NCBI GenBank assembly: GCA_022360105.1
Contig: JAKSDL010000635.1
Coordinates: forward strand, 1 to 23,828
Reading direction: 5' to 3'
Source of the DNA: Pseudomonadota bacterium
GTDB lineage: Bacteria; SAR324; XYD2-FULL-50-16; JAHJRI01
Length of the DNA: 23,828 bases
Under the pieces are notes generated by a model. That model ran no database searches. It had not been told where the DNA came from and worked only from the letters and a program-made list of their open reading frames with translations. Shown here in pieces: positions 1 through 7,596 of the stretch. The position numbers and the translations under genes are program-made. Numbering within the stretch: the first letter of the stretch is position 1; each line of letters begins with the position of its first letter.

Positions 1-159
1 GTTTTATTTACCAATATAAATCTAATCTACTGCAATATGCCTAAGACCTCTAAAAAAGCATAACTAGCGAATAACCTTGTCAAGTAATAAATGTACCTTT
101 TTTATTTTTTATGCTGAATAGTTACGATCATTTTTGCGATTTTAGAGCTTCAATCTGAT

Positions 160-1176
160 TTAGAAATGAGATTTGAAATACTCCTTATACCAGGCAATAA
201 AATTAATTACCCCTTGCTTAATGGAAGTAGAAGGCAAAAAATCAATGTCTCTGCTCAATCCATCGACATTTGCAAATGTAGCAGGTACGTCTCCTGCCTG
301 CATTGGCAGCAGATTCATTTTAGCTTTTTTGCCAAGAGCATCCTCTATTGTATTTATGAAATCCATTAACTCGATAGGATTGTTATTTCCGATATTGTAT
401 AGCCGATAAGGAGCATAACTTGTTGCAGAGTCTGGGATATCGCCACTCCAGGAAGGATTAGGAGTTGCCGTGTTATCAAGAACTCGAATCACTCCCTCGA
501 CGATATCATCAATGTAAGTAAAATCCCTTTGCATTTTACCGTAGTTAAAAACATCTATTGGACGATCTTCCATAATCGCACTGGCAAAGAGGAATAATGC
601 CATATCCGGTCTTCCCCAAGGGCCGTAGACTGTGAAAAATCTAAGTCCTGTGCAGGGAAGGTTGTACAAATGTGAGTAAGAATGGGCCATCAGTTCGTTG
701 GATTTTTTAGATGCTGCGTAAAGCGAGACCGGATGATCCACGTTGTCATGCACTGAAAAAGGCATTTTGGTGTTTGCGCCGTATACTGAAGATGAGGATG
801 CAAAAACGAAATGTTTAACATTATTGTACCTGCAACCTTCCAGGAGATTCACAAAACCTACAATGTTGGAATCCACATATGCATGAGGATTTTTAAGGGA
901 GTATCTGACACCGGCTTGTGCTGCTAGATTTACTACTTTGTCAAAATTACCGTTCTTGAAAAGTTCTTCTATACCAGATCGATCTGAAATGTCGCCTTTT
1001 ACAAATTCAAAATCCTCATATTCTTGCAGTAATTTTAGCCGGTCTTTTTTGAGATTGACATCGTAATAATCGTTGAGGTTGTCAATTCCAACTACCTGAT
1101 CGCCCCTTTCAAGTAATTGCATGGATAAGTGGAATCCTATGAATCCGGCTGCGCCTGTTATCAGTATTTTTGTCAT
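160..1176 (-). CDS. UDP-glucuronate 4-epimerase (NAD-dependent sugar epimerase)
   Basis: This is a full-length 338-residue extended short-chain dehydrogenase/reductase. The NAD-binding motif GAAGFIG is at residues 8-14, SSSSVYG at about 127-133, and the catalytic YxxxK pair is Tyr153/Lys157. The blocks [36 protein letters not shown] and [14 protein letters not shown] are typical of UDP-glucuronate 4-epimerases, which convert UDP-glucuronate to UDP-galacturonate for capsule, EPS or LPS; UDP-glucose 4-epimerase is a less likely alternative. The ATG start follows an AT-rich gap with no clear Shine-Dalgarno. It is the last gene visible in the minus-strand EPS locus headed by the NusG-like protein. 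The 159 bases between its stop and the left edge are AT-rich and show no gene. Confidence 0.93.
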   Translation of the reverse strand: MTKILITGAAGFIGFHLSMQLLERGDQVVGIDNLNDYYDVNLKKDRLKLLQEYEDFEFVKGDISDRSGIEELFKNGNFDKVVNLAAQAGVRYSLKNPHAYVDSNIVGFVNLLEGCRYNNVKHFVFASSSSVYGANTKMPFSVHDNVDHPVSLYAASKKSNELMAHSYSHLYNLPCTGLRFFTVYGPWGRPDMALFLFASAIMEDRPIDVFNYGKMQRDFTYIDDIVEGVIRVLDNTATPNPSWSGDIPDSATSYAPYRLYNIGNNNPIELMDFINTIEDALGKKAKMNLLPMQAGDVPATFANVDGLSRDIDFLPSTSIKQGVINFIAWYKEYFKSHF

Positions 1177-1258
1177 TGTTTTTTTAGATTTTTGTGATTA
1201 GCAGTTTGCTGTTAGTTTGTCTGCTGCAAACGGCTATAAAGGCTTATTTAAACGTTCC

Positions 1259-1675
1259 TCAAGCGATTGTTTGTATTGCTATTTTAGTAAACTCTTTAAA
1301 GTCGTTCAGGATTTTCTCAATAATACTCTGAACGATATCCAGATTTAGCTCTTGATAATCTTGAGCAGCTAAATCTCTAAAACTCACCATAGCTTGGAGG
1401 TTATTACTTAAATCAAACGAAATCATCCCCTTCTTTTCGAGCATTTGAAACAAATCTCAGCTATCTTGTGGTATTCCCAACTTGTTCGTTTTTACCAAAT
1501 GGGCTGCTAAGTCAATTGCAGCTTGGCTGAGTTTCTCGAGATTCAGAATTATGGAGTCCTGTTTGGTGAAATTCGTTAAAATTTCTTTTTCATATCATTG
1601 ATATTCTTCTATAACACGCCGGATGCATTGTTCGATAGTCGCAGTTTTATTAAGAACTACATTCTCAACCACCAT
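1259..1675 (-). pseudogene. Broken HepT-like (DUF86) toxin, two in-frame stops
   Basis: Reading from the ATG at 1675 gives 138 codons that follow the HepT/DUF86 family end to end: an N-terminal helix with TIEQCIRRVIEEY, then TKQDSIILNLEKLSQAAIDL, KLGIPQDS, and a C-terminal DYQELNLDIVQSIIEK. The frame is interrupted by TGA at codon 27 (1595-1597) and TGA at codon 73 (1457-1459); at the second stop relatives usually carry Arg, so CGA to TGA is likely. The toxin motif RX4HXY is also damaged: it reads Arg100-DLAA-Gln105-Asp-Tyr107, with Gln where His is expected. The start overlaps the end of the antitoxin gene by 11 nt, the normal layout of this module. HepT is an RNase-type toxin silenced by MntA AMPylation of the Tyr; this copy cannot make full-length toxin. 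Confidence 0.88.
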
Positions 1676-2081
1676 AGACAGCACCTCGATTCACGATAGC
1701 TTCAATTATTGCTTTCCTTGTAGAGTTGAAGTCCCAATACCGACTATAAACGGTTGTTTCATACAAATCGACTTGGGCTTGATCAGAGCAAACCACCATC
1801 TCTCCAGTCGAAACAACCTCAAATTCTATAACCAGAGATGGTTTTCCTAAAACCAATAAGTCGACATTTCTATTCAGTTTAGAAGCTAATGCCTCTTGAA
1901 TACTCCATCTTGAACGATTGCTAATATCCACTTCTGTTTTTACTGCAATATCCACATCACTATCGCGCTTGAACTCTTCACGAATAACACCGCCATTTAG
2001 AAAAACAGCCTGTAACTCCTGAATAGTCTGTCTTAAAAACTCTATTGCCAGATTTTTATCAAAATTTGATTCGATAGGCAT
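1665..2081 (-). CDS. MntA-like nucleotidyltransferase antitoxin, degenerate
   Basis: This is a 138-residue minimal nucleotidyltransferase if the ATG at 2081 is used; an in-frame TTG at 2093 would add four residues. The metal-binding pair is intact in DSDVDIAV (Asp42, Asp44). The nucleotide-binding motif, normally FGSxxxG, reads NGGVIREE here, with Gly31 in place of Ser. The remainder (NRNVDLLVLGKPSLVIEFEVV and the VDLYETTVYSRYWDF tail) is typical of the MntA partner of HepT. Five bases separate it from the upstream MarR-type gene, and it overlaps the broken hepT by 11 nt. MntA inactivates HepT by transferring AMP to a tyrosine. With the toxin dead and the G-S motif altered, it is probably a relic, though still an open frame. 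Confidence 0.75.
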   Translation of the reverse strand: MPIESNFDKNLAIEFLRQTIQELQAVFLNGGVIREEFKRDSDVDIAVKTEVDISNRSRWSIQEALASKLNRNVDLLVLGKPSLVIEFEVVSTGEMVVCSDQAQVDLYETTVYSRYWDFNSTRKAIIEAIVNRGAVYGG

Positions 2082-2098
2082 GGTGAATAGCAAAACTT

Positions 2099-2422
2099 TT
2101 AATTCTGAATTTCAGACTTTGCATCTTCAATTTCTTGGCGTATTCGCGCGTATTCTTCTTCCTTCCGCTTAATAAATGCTTTAGTGATTTTCATTTTTTC
2201 AGTTATTCCATCGGGTGTCAGTACATACCTGTAGCCGATTTTATTATCGCTGTAGGCAAAATTCTCCATTTTGACCAGTCCTTTAGAAATCAGAGCTTTG
2301 AGAATGAAGTTGATTTTGCCGAGGCTGATACCCATGTTTTCGGCTAGGGCTCTTTGGGAATTTGATTCTGACTTCTCTAGCTCTTTTAGCAGATAGTATT
2401 TTTCATCAAGCTGCGTGCCCAT
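2099..2422 (-). CDS. EPS-associated MarR-family transcriptional regulator
   Basis: This is a 107-residue winged-helix protein from the ATG at 2422 (an in-frame TTG at 2431 is possible). The helix-turn-helix lies at about residues 20-60 (SQRALAENMGISLGKINFIL, then KALISKGLVKMENF), followed by the wing KIGYRYVLTPDGI and a charged C-terminal helix, likely a coiled coil, ending in EEEYARIRQEIEDAKSEI. The pattern SLGKxNxxLKALIxKGLVK...YxYxLTPxGIxEK is that of the small MarR-like proteins found at the head of exopolysaccharide clusters. Its position behind a NusG-like antiterminator and before sugar-nucleotide genes fits that family. It probably acts on the EPS promoter; the inverted repeat at 3338-3373 is a candidate site, by inference only. 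Confidence 0.85.
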   Translation of the reverse strand: MGTQLDEKYYLLKELEKSESNSQRALAENMGISLGKINFILKALISKGLVKMENFAYSDNKIGYRYVLTPDGITEKMKITKAFIKRKEEEYARIRQEIEDAKSEIQN

Positions 2423-2431
2423 TGTAACCAA

Positions 2432-2753
2432 CCATAGCAGAAAATTAAGGTATTAATTATTGTTTCAAAAATTTTAAAAACTGATGAAGCTTTCGGTCGG
2501 CCGAAGGGAATACTGAAAGGATCAATACTGTTCAATGAGAGCCAAACATCGAAATCATATTTGATTCTCATTATTTTAACGATCGCTTTGCCAGGGGAAT
2601 CGTGATTAGGGTTGACTGACAATAAAAGGCTTTTGGGCAAGCTTCGCCAAACGCGTTACAGAAAAAGTGGAGGAGGATGTTCATCCCTTGAACACAAATA
2701 CTATTGGGGTCTGAACACCTTGTCAATAGTAAAACACCGGAAAATCAACTATT
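2432..2753. other. Intergenic gap inside the EPS operon, no supported gene
   Basis: There are 322 bases between the NusG-like gene and the MarR-type gene, both on the minus strand. Short open frames exist on both strands, but none resembles a known protein or has a convincing ribosome site. At 2492-2505 a G+C-rich inverted repeat (TTCGG, four-base loop, CCGAA) could form a hairpin. On the minus strand a T-run follows only about ten bases later, so it is at best a weak pause or terminator where an antiterminator might act. The gap may also be scar tissue from lost genes. Confidence 0.4.
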
Positions 2754-3293
2754 TTATTGGAATACAGCGGAAAACCTTCTTTCTTGATGGACAGGTTCTA
2801 TCTGGCAGGGATTTACCTGGATGGCAACAGAGCCTGGAATTGAATCAACGCTGATTTTGATTAGGTCACGGTTAACTTCATCAACAAATCCTTCAACGCC
2901 CATTAAAGGGCCTTGAACTACTTTTACTTGCATCCCGGATGCAAATTCATCAAAAGTGGTAACTTGACCTTCGTATTTCTCAAGACGTTTCACGTTTTCT
3001 ATCTGGTTCTCAGGGATAGGTATTGGCCCCTTGCTATTTTTTAGGACTTCCACCACGCCAACGCTTTTCAATACTTCAACGTGAATCTCTGGATTGAGTT
3101 CAGCTTTGATGAACATATAGCCGGGGAAAAAAGCTTTTGTCAGGGTCTTTTTTCTGTCTTTACGTTTGCTGAGGGTTTGGTAGGTGAGGTAAAGAGATTT
3201 GATATTTTTGTTTTCAAGGTTTTTCTTCGCTATGTTTTCATAACGAGATTTAACCCTGATAGCATACCAATTTTCGCCGGTGAAATATTGCAT
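2754..3293 (-). CDS. NusG-like transcription antiterminator (UpxY/RfaH type)
   Basis: This 179-residue protein has a NusG N-terminal (NGN) domain at about residues 8-100 (NWYAIRVKSRYENIAKKNLE, AFFPGYMFIKAEL, VLKSVGVVEVL) and a C-terminal KOW motif at about 118-145 (GMQVKVVQGPLMGVEGFVDE). Housekeeping NusG normally sits beside secE and ribosomal genes. This copy instead heads a polysaccharide locus, as do UpxY, RfaH and LoaP paralogues, which bind RNA polymerase and let it read through long operons. Its own promoter lies about 45 bp upstream. I found no JUMPstart/ops-like GGCGGTAG element in the leader, only a small possible hairpin at 3303-3319. The Shine-Dalgarno is weak. Confidence 0.9.
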   Translation of the reverse strand: MQYFTGENWYAIRVKSRYENIAKKNLENKNIKSLYLTYQTLSKRKDRKKTLTKAFFPGYMFIKAELNPEIHVEVLKSVGVVEVLKNSKGPIPIPENQIENVKRLEKYEGQVTTFDEFASGMQVKVVQGPLMGVEGFVDEVNRDLIKISVDSIPGSVAIQVNPCQIEPVHQERRFSAVFQ

Positions 3294-3336
3294 ATCGTTT
3301 TTCTGACGAGTATTATCAGGCGTTCATTCAGTGGAT

Positions 3337-3366
3337 ATTTTAGTTTTGATCTCAAGAAACTGTCAA
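3337..3366 (-). promoter_or_regulatory. Sigma70-like promoter of the EPS/NusG operon
   Basis: On the minus strand a perfect -35 TTGACA (3366-3361) is followed after 18 bases by a -10 TAAAAT (3342-3337). Transcription would start near 3330, about 37 bases before the NusG-like ATG. The hexamers lie inside a 9-bp inverted repeat, so the promoter is probably regulated. Confidence 0.65.
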
Positions 3367-3373
3367 ACTAAAA
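3338..3373. repeat. Inverted repeat overlapping the EPS promoter (candidate operator)
   Basis: Perfect 9-bp arms TTTTAGTTT (3338-3346) and AAACTAAAA (3365-3373) are separated by 18 bases. One arm covers most of the -10 and the other abuts and overlaps the -35 of the minus-strand promoter. The arm centres are 27 bp apart. This is the geometry of a repressor site; the MarR-type regulator of the same operon is the obvious candidate, but no binding is shown. Confidence 0.5.
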
Positions 3374-3428
3374 ATGTGTTTTCTAATTGAGTTTACTTGC
3401 AATTTATCCGCCATGCGAAGATATTAAT

Positions 3429-3568
3429 CTTTGATAGTCATTGCTATTTTACCCCAAAGATTTGGAATTTCAGGCTTTGTAGTTTCACTAGACTGCAACT
3501 TCAAGCTCTTTTTTTGCTGGATATGAAAAAAGAAATAGTTTAGGTTTAGGAAGTCTCGACTATCAAAG
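3429..3568. repeat. Distant 11-bp inverted repeat in the divergent intergenic region
   Basis: CTTTGATAGTC (3429-3439) and GACTATCAAAG (3558-3568) are perfect reverse complements 118 bases apart. They lie in the 340-bp gap between the divergent NusG-like and LytTR regulator genes, which otherwise holds only the EPS promoter. They could be two half-sites bound by one regulator with looping. Chance is unlikely for an 11-bp match in so short a gap, but not excluded. Confidence 0.4.
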
Positions 3569-3633
3569 GTTTATTGACTTTCGATGTTCCTTTACAGCTC
3601 TAAAAGGCGCAAATAACCAATTACTTTTACTGA

Positions 3634-4395
3634 ATGGCTAATCGATATAAGATCTTGGCGGTCGACGATGATCTTGCCAATTTGAACATTATTTCTGAAA
3701 TATTGAGCGATGATTATATTATAGAGACGGCGGAATCAGGCGAATCAGCACTGGTAATTGCTGAAAAATTTGTTCCGGATCTTGTACTGCTGGACATAAT
3801 GATGCCTGGAATTGATGGCTATGAGGTCTGCAAAAAGTTAAGAACCAGTACAAAATTGTCGAACACTAAGATTTTGTTTTTGTCGGCAAAAGAATTACTG
3901 GAAGATCGACTTTATGGTTACGATGTTGGCGGCGATGACTACATAACCAAGCCTTTCGATGAAGAAGAACTGGTTGCAAAAATTAAGGTTTTTTTACGCC
4001 TGAAGTATGAAGAAGAGATAAAATCTCTTAACAAAATCGTCGAAAGCGGCCAGCCCGAGGTGATTAATAAAATCACCCAGTATTTCAGCAGTGTTTTGTT
4101 TATCCATTCCACCTTTCCGTATTGCAAAATTGTCTGCAAAGCGGAAGAAACCGATTCTCTTCTGCTGCGCACAACTCTAAAAGACCTCGAAAATCAGTTT
4201 GACGGGCAGGATCTTCTAAGAATTCATAAATCTTATCTAATCAATCCCATAAAGGTCGTATCCGTTGAAAGGAAAGGCAATCAGGACTACGAAGCCGTAT
4301 TGAAAGACAACGACGAAAAAATTGTTAAAATTCCTGTTGGCCGCAAATATCACACAAGTCTCAGAGAGTTAAATCCAAATTGGTTTTTGAACTAA
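3634..4395 (+). CDS. Response regulator, REC-LytTR DNA-binding
   Basis: This is a 253-residue two-domain regulator. The receiver spans about residues 5-122, with acidic Asp11-13, phosphoacceptor Asp54 (LVLLDIMMPGIDG), Ser84 and Lys106 (YITKPF). After a helical linker, a LytTR domain fills about 150-246; its signature is LLRIHKSYLINPIKVVSVER and KIPVGRKYHTSLRE, close to the AgrA/LytR type, which binds DNA through beta strands. It should be a transcription factor switched by phosphorylation. No histidine kinase is adjacent. It is divergent from the EPS operon, so the shared upstream region is a likely target. No clear Shine-Dalgarno precedes the ATG, and a TTGACT box at 3574-3579 lacks a good -10. 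Confidence 0.93.
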   Translation: MANRYKILAVDDDLANLNIISEILSDDYIIETAESGESALVIAEKFVPDLVLLDIMMPGIDGYEVCKKLRTSTKLSNTKILFLSAKELLEDRLYGYDVGGDDYITKPFDEEELVAKIKVFLRLKYEEEIKSLNKIVESGQPEVINKITQYFSSVLFIHSTFPYCKIVCKAEETDSLLLRTTLKDLENQFDGQDLLRIHKSYLINPIKVVSVERKGNQDYEAVLKDNDEKIVKIPVGRKYHTSLRELNPNWFLN

Positions 4396-4589
4396 CCTGA
4401 TCATAACTTTGAAACCTGTTCCTTCTATTTAGTAAAACTTTTTCAGCGTTTTACCTGTTCACAACATTTTAATTAAATTTTCTTCAAGTTGAAATAGCGT
4501 AATTCATTGTAATGTAAAGGCTACCTCGCCATTTTGCTCTCTAAAGCATACCCGTTCGCAACAATCTTAAAATTCCCAACAAAATTAAC

Positions 4590-4617
4590 TTGATCCTCGT
4601 TTTTGGTCTGATATAAT
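4590..4617 (+). promoter_or_regulatory. Strong extended -10 promoter
   Basis: A consensus TATAAT (4612-4617) is preceded by TGA, giving the extended -10 TGnTATAAT. A TTGATC (4590-4595) stands 16 bases upstream as a partial -35. It would transcribe the small protein at 4751 after a leader of about 125 bases, in which I recognise no riboswitch. This is the only clear signal in the 355-base gap 4396-4750. Confidence 0.65.
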
Positions 4618-4750
4618 ACGCCAAAACTCTCGATGATTTAAGATAGTTTCAATTTTGATCCGTCAAATGCACTAAAAATCGGAGAGTAATCAGTCTCTTA
4701 AATGAGAAATGCCTAAGTGCTAAAAGTGATCAATTCAAAAAGGAGGGCCA

Positions 4751-4957
4751 ATGAAGCGTTGGAACAACAGTAAAAAAAGAAGCAATCAGTCGCTCAGTTT
4801 TAAACCGAGTCATCAAGACATTGAAAGTGCTGTAAATGATTTCTTGAAAAACGGAGGTAAAATAAAAAAGGTCGTCGCAAACGAGCGTACCTATAAAGAT
4901 TTCATAGCGTTAAATGAGCTTCCTTCAGCAGCTGATGATTTTTTAAATGATTTATAG
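4751..4957 (+). CDS. Small basic protein, resembles the core of SutA-type RNA polymerase-binding proteins
   Basis: This is a 68-residue protein with one of the best ribosome sites in the window (AGGAGG, 5-base spacing) and a strong upstream promoter, so it is probably abundantly expressed. The N-terminus is basic and polar (KRWNNSKKRSNQS). The centre, IESAVNDFLKNGGKIKKVV, recalls the AMEEFLxxGGKVxEI segment of the Pseudomonas transcription regulator SutA. The C-terminus is acidic (PSAADDFLNDL). There is no signal peptide or membrane segment. The resemblance is short and from memory, so the function is only a suggestion: a small transcription- or RNA-associated regulator. It sits between two response-regulator genes. 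Confidence 0.7.
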   Translation: MKRWNNSKKRSNQSLSFKPSHQDIESAVNDFLKNGGKIKKVVANERTYKDFIALNELPSAADDFLNDL

Positions 4958-4974
4958 CAGGACAGTATGAAAAA

Positions 4975-5163
4975 ATGTCGTTGATTGAGGCTGCAATAGC
5001 GGATTCAGCCTCAATAGAAATCATCTCTAACCTTTCAATGCTGACTCCTACTTACTCTCTGCAAACAGTTCGAACCCTCCTGACAAATAACCATTTAAAT
5101 CCTGATATGAGTCTCCACCAAATCATTTTGTCAAGATTGCCGATTCTACCGGTTTTGTGTTAA
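4975..5163 (+). CDS. Possible small hypothetical protein (doubtful)
   Basis: This 62-codon frame starts 18 bases after the preceding small gene. It resembles nothing I know, has no transmembrane segment and ends in a hydrophobic LSRLPILPVLC. The nearest purine-rich site (AGGA, 4959-4962) is better placed for an ATG at 4967 that opens only five codons (MKKCR) in another frame. The frame may be noise or a degraded gene; it is listed because the 270-base gap is otherwise empty. Confidence 0.22.
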   Translation: MSLIEAAIADSASIEIISNLSMLTPTYSLQTVRTLLTNNHLNPDMSLHQIILSRLPILPVLC

Positions 5164-5230
5164 AAGTATAATAATAGGGCTATTTTAGCATCAAATTAGA
5201 CAAACATTCAGTTGGTTAATACGGCTTCAG

Positions 5231-6331
5231 GTGGAACGGTTGGATTTAATAAGGGATTATCACGAATCAAAAGTGCTGGTTGTAGATGACGACCCGTTAA
5301 ACGTTGATGTACTTTATGAAATATTGATGAGTGAGGGATATACCAGCATTGTGACCACCACCCGACCCAAAGAAGCCATCCATTTATATAAGGAAAATGA
5401 ATTCGATCTGGTTCTGCTGGACATTCTCATGCCGGAGTTAGACGGTTTCGGTGTCATGAGCCACTTCAACGAAATAAAAAAAGACAGTGATATCCCGATT
5501 CTCATCCTTTCCGCACTATCTGATCACAGCACCCGACTACGAGCCCTAAGCCTGGGCGCGAGAGATTTCCTGACAAAACCGTTTAACACTGACGAAGTGT
5601 TGGTTCGCATTCGTAATCTACTTGAAGTCAAACTTGCCCAGGAACAATTGCTTCAACATAATGCCATTCTCGACCAGAAAATCCAGGAGCGCACCAAAGA
5701 ACTTAGAGACACTCAACTAGAAATCGTAAACAGATTGGGTATTGCAGCTGAATATCGAGACAATGAAACGGGTCTTCATATCATTCGTATGAGTCAGTTT
5801 TCCTTTGAAATTGCAAAAGCATTTGGATTTACTGAGAAAGAGTCCGAACTCATCCTCAACTCAGCCCCCATGCATGATATTGGCAAAATCGGTATTCCTG
5901 ATTCGATACTGTTAAAGCCCGGTAAATTGAATGATGAAGAATGGGAGATTATGAAAAGCCACACAACGATTGGAGCCAGGATTTTAAGGGGTCACTCATC
6001 TGATCTGTTGCAAACAGCTGTTGATATTGCTCTGACACATCACGAGCGTTGGGATGGAAACGGATATCCAAACGGACTGATGAAAGAAGAAATACCTGTT
6101 TCAGGAAGAATTATTTCGATTGCAGATGTTTTTGATGCATTGACTTCCGTGAGACCTTACAAGAAATCTTGGAGTGTCAAAAAAGCCATGGAAGCTATCG
6201 AAAGAAATTCAGGCAAACAATTTGATCCCGAACTCGTCAAGGCCTTTAAATCATGTTTGCCCAGCATTTTGCAGATAAAAGAAAAATATATGGATCAATT
6301 CCCCGATCATCAACCATCTAAAGCAGTTTAG
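5231..6331 (+). CDS. RpfG-type response regulator, REC-HD-GYP c-di-GMP phosphodiesterase
   Basis: This is a 366-residue protein. The receiver is at about residues 13-130 with Asp19-21, phosphoacceptor Asp64 (LVLLDILMPELDG) and Lys116. A helical linker (about 135-165) leads to an HD-GYP domain at about 166-345. Visible metal and substrate motifs are His183, His215-Asp216 (HDIGKIGIPD), HHERWDGNGYP at 270-280 with intact GYP, and SIADVFDALTS. The domain should therefore be an active phosphodiesterase degrading cyclic-di-GMP, gated by phosphorylation. The assigned start is GTG at 5231, with a TTG three codons on; neither has a strong ribosome site. It lies in a run of regulators without kinases. 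Confidence 0.94.
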   Translation: MERLDLIRDYHESKVLVVDDDPLNVDVLYEILMSEGYTSIVTTTRPKEAIHLYKENEFDLVLLDILMPELDGFGVMSHFNEIKKDSDIPILILSALSDHSTRLRALSLGARDFLTKPFNTDEVLVRIRNLLEVKLAQEQLLQHNAILDQKIQERTKELRDTQLEIVNRLGIAAEYRDNETGLHIIRMSQFSFEIAKAFGFTEKESELILNSAPMHDIGKIGIPDSILLKPGKLNDEEWEIMKSHTTIGARILRGHSSDLLQTAVDIALTHHERWDGNGYPNGLMKEEIPVSGRIISIADVFDALTSVRPYKKSWSVKKAMEAIERNSGKQFDPELVKAFKSCLPSILQIKEKYMDQFPDHQPSKAV

Positions 6332-6498
6332 GGAATTTTAAAAATATCGGAACCATGACTAATAGAAAAATCAGCTTTTTTAAAAAAAACTTTTCAATGG
6401 TTCAGAATTAGATAATAATATAAGCGCTGGAACTACTTGATTGAACGTAATTTTAGCTAATAAATAATCCAGATTCTATCTCCGGGGCATTGTAAACC

Positions 6499-7392
6499 AT
6501 GGATAACGAGTTATCAAACGCGACCTTACAAGAAACAGATCAACTAGGTGTCTTGGTCGTCGATGATGATGTGGACATTCTGGCTTTGGTGAATCACGAG
6601 CTCAATGATTCCTACCGTATATTTACTGCTGAAAATTCGGTCGAGGCAATGGAAGCCCTCAAAAAGAATGAAATCGGGATCGCGTTGTGCGATGAACGTT
6701 TGGCCGGCGAAAGCGGATCGGAACTATTGGCAGAAATGAAAAAGCATTATCCGGACGTCGTCAGAGTACTGATTTCCGGTTACACGGATACCAATGCCAT
6801 CATGAATGCCATCAACAAGGCCAATGTGTTCAAGTTTATTATCAAGCCTTGGGGTAAGCAGCTAAAGATTATCGTTGATGAAGCGAAACAATATTATCTT
6901 TCCCGAAAAAAAAACCAGTATAAAGATTCACTGACCAGCTTAAAAAGCGAAAACACCATCCTGGATACTCTTCATAGTGAAATCAAACGTAGCAGCCGCT
7001 ACAACGTTAATCTGTCATCGATACTCGTTTCGATTAGTAACCCTAAAAAAGACAGTGCTTTACACGATTTTTTAGTGGATAGATTCCTTTTGAGACGTAT
7101 TGCCGACATTTTAACCTTGGAACTGCGGGAGAGCGATATCGCAGGGCGGCTCAGGGATAACAAATTCCTGGTGTTGCTGACGGAAACAGATCGCGACGGA
7201 GCCAGCACCTTTTTAAATCGATTAATGAAGCGAATCGATCAATTTGAGCAAAAAGTGAACCGGGGATTGCTGCCTTATGGAATTATCACGGCCATTCATA
7301 CCCTGTCCGGAAAACAATCCATTGAACCCGGTGAGTTAATCACCTCACTTTATGCCCAACTACCTGAATCGGAGACCGGTCTAAACCAATAA
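6499..7392 (+). CDS. Response regulator with degenerate GGDEF domain
   Basis: This is a 297-residue protein. The receiver (about 17-130) has Asp22-24, phosphoacceptor Asp65 in ALCDERLAG, Ser93 and Lys116 (FIIKPWG), in the style of RpfG/HupR-like receivers. Residues about 143-290 follow the GGDEF fold: DSLTSLKSENTILDTLHSEI at the start, LRRIADILTLELRESDIAGR, then FLVLLTET after the active-site loop. The signature itself is RDNKF (219-223) where GGDEF is expected, so diguanylate cyclase activity is very unlikely. The start of the domain also lacks the usual D(x)LT-GLxNR. It may act as a c-di-GMP or protein-interaction module. It is codirectional with the HD-GYP gene, separated by 167 bases. Confidence 0.85.
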   Translation: MDNELSNATLQETDQLGVLVVDDDVDILALVNHELNDSYRIFTAENSVEAMEALKKNEIGIALCDERLAGESGSELLAEMKKHYPDVVRVLISGYTDTNAIMNAINKANVFKFIIKPWGKQLKIIVDEAKQYYLSRKKNQYKDSLTSLKSENTILDTLHSEIKRSSRYNVNLSSILVSISNPKKDSALHDFLVDRFLLRRIADILTLELRESDIAGRLRDNKFLVLLTETDRDGASTFLNRLMKRIDQFEQKVNRGLLPYGIITAIHTLSGKQSIEPGELITSLYAQLPESETGLNQ

Positions 7393-7596
7393 TAATGACA
7401 GATTGCTGTTTTGATATGTTCTTCTGAAATTTGATAACTAATACGTTGTTACACTGATCCTGATCAGCACGTTCCCAGCACTACTGGAGCGAAGACATTC
7501 GAGTTGTAAATAATTGTGGTTTTTGCTATATTCGCGACAAACTTCAAACATACAATTGGCTTTCCTTAGCCTTGAATTTTCAGGATGTGGTGTATC

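Noticed and set aside
1457..1597. TGA read as tryptophan (recoded genetic code) to rescue hepT
   Set aside because: Neighbouring genes use TGG for Trp and several, including mntA, end on TGA. Relatives have Arg, not Trp, near the second TGA, and the catalytic His is lost too, so decay fits better.
2490..2506. TTCGG/CCGAA hairpin as an intrinsic terminator after the NusG-like gene
   Set aside because: The stem is only five pairs and the T-run on the minus strand begins about ten bases too late for a canonical terminator.
2386..2640. 84-codon open frame on the minus strand upstream of and overlapping the MarR-type gene
   Set aside because: It overlaps the marR start in another frame, has no ribosome site and resembles no protein; composition looks random.
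5068..5076. GTTCGAACC, resembling a tRNA T-loop
   Set aside because: No acceptor, D or anticodon arms can be paired around it, so no tRNA is present. I found no other tRNA or rRNA signature in the window.
6332..6498. GAACCAT/ATGGTTC repeat and A/T runs as a terminator after the HD-GYP gene
   Set aside because: Arms are only 7 bp with a loop above 40 bases, and no T-run follows the second arm.
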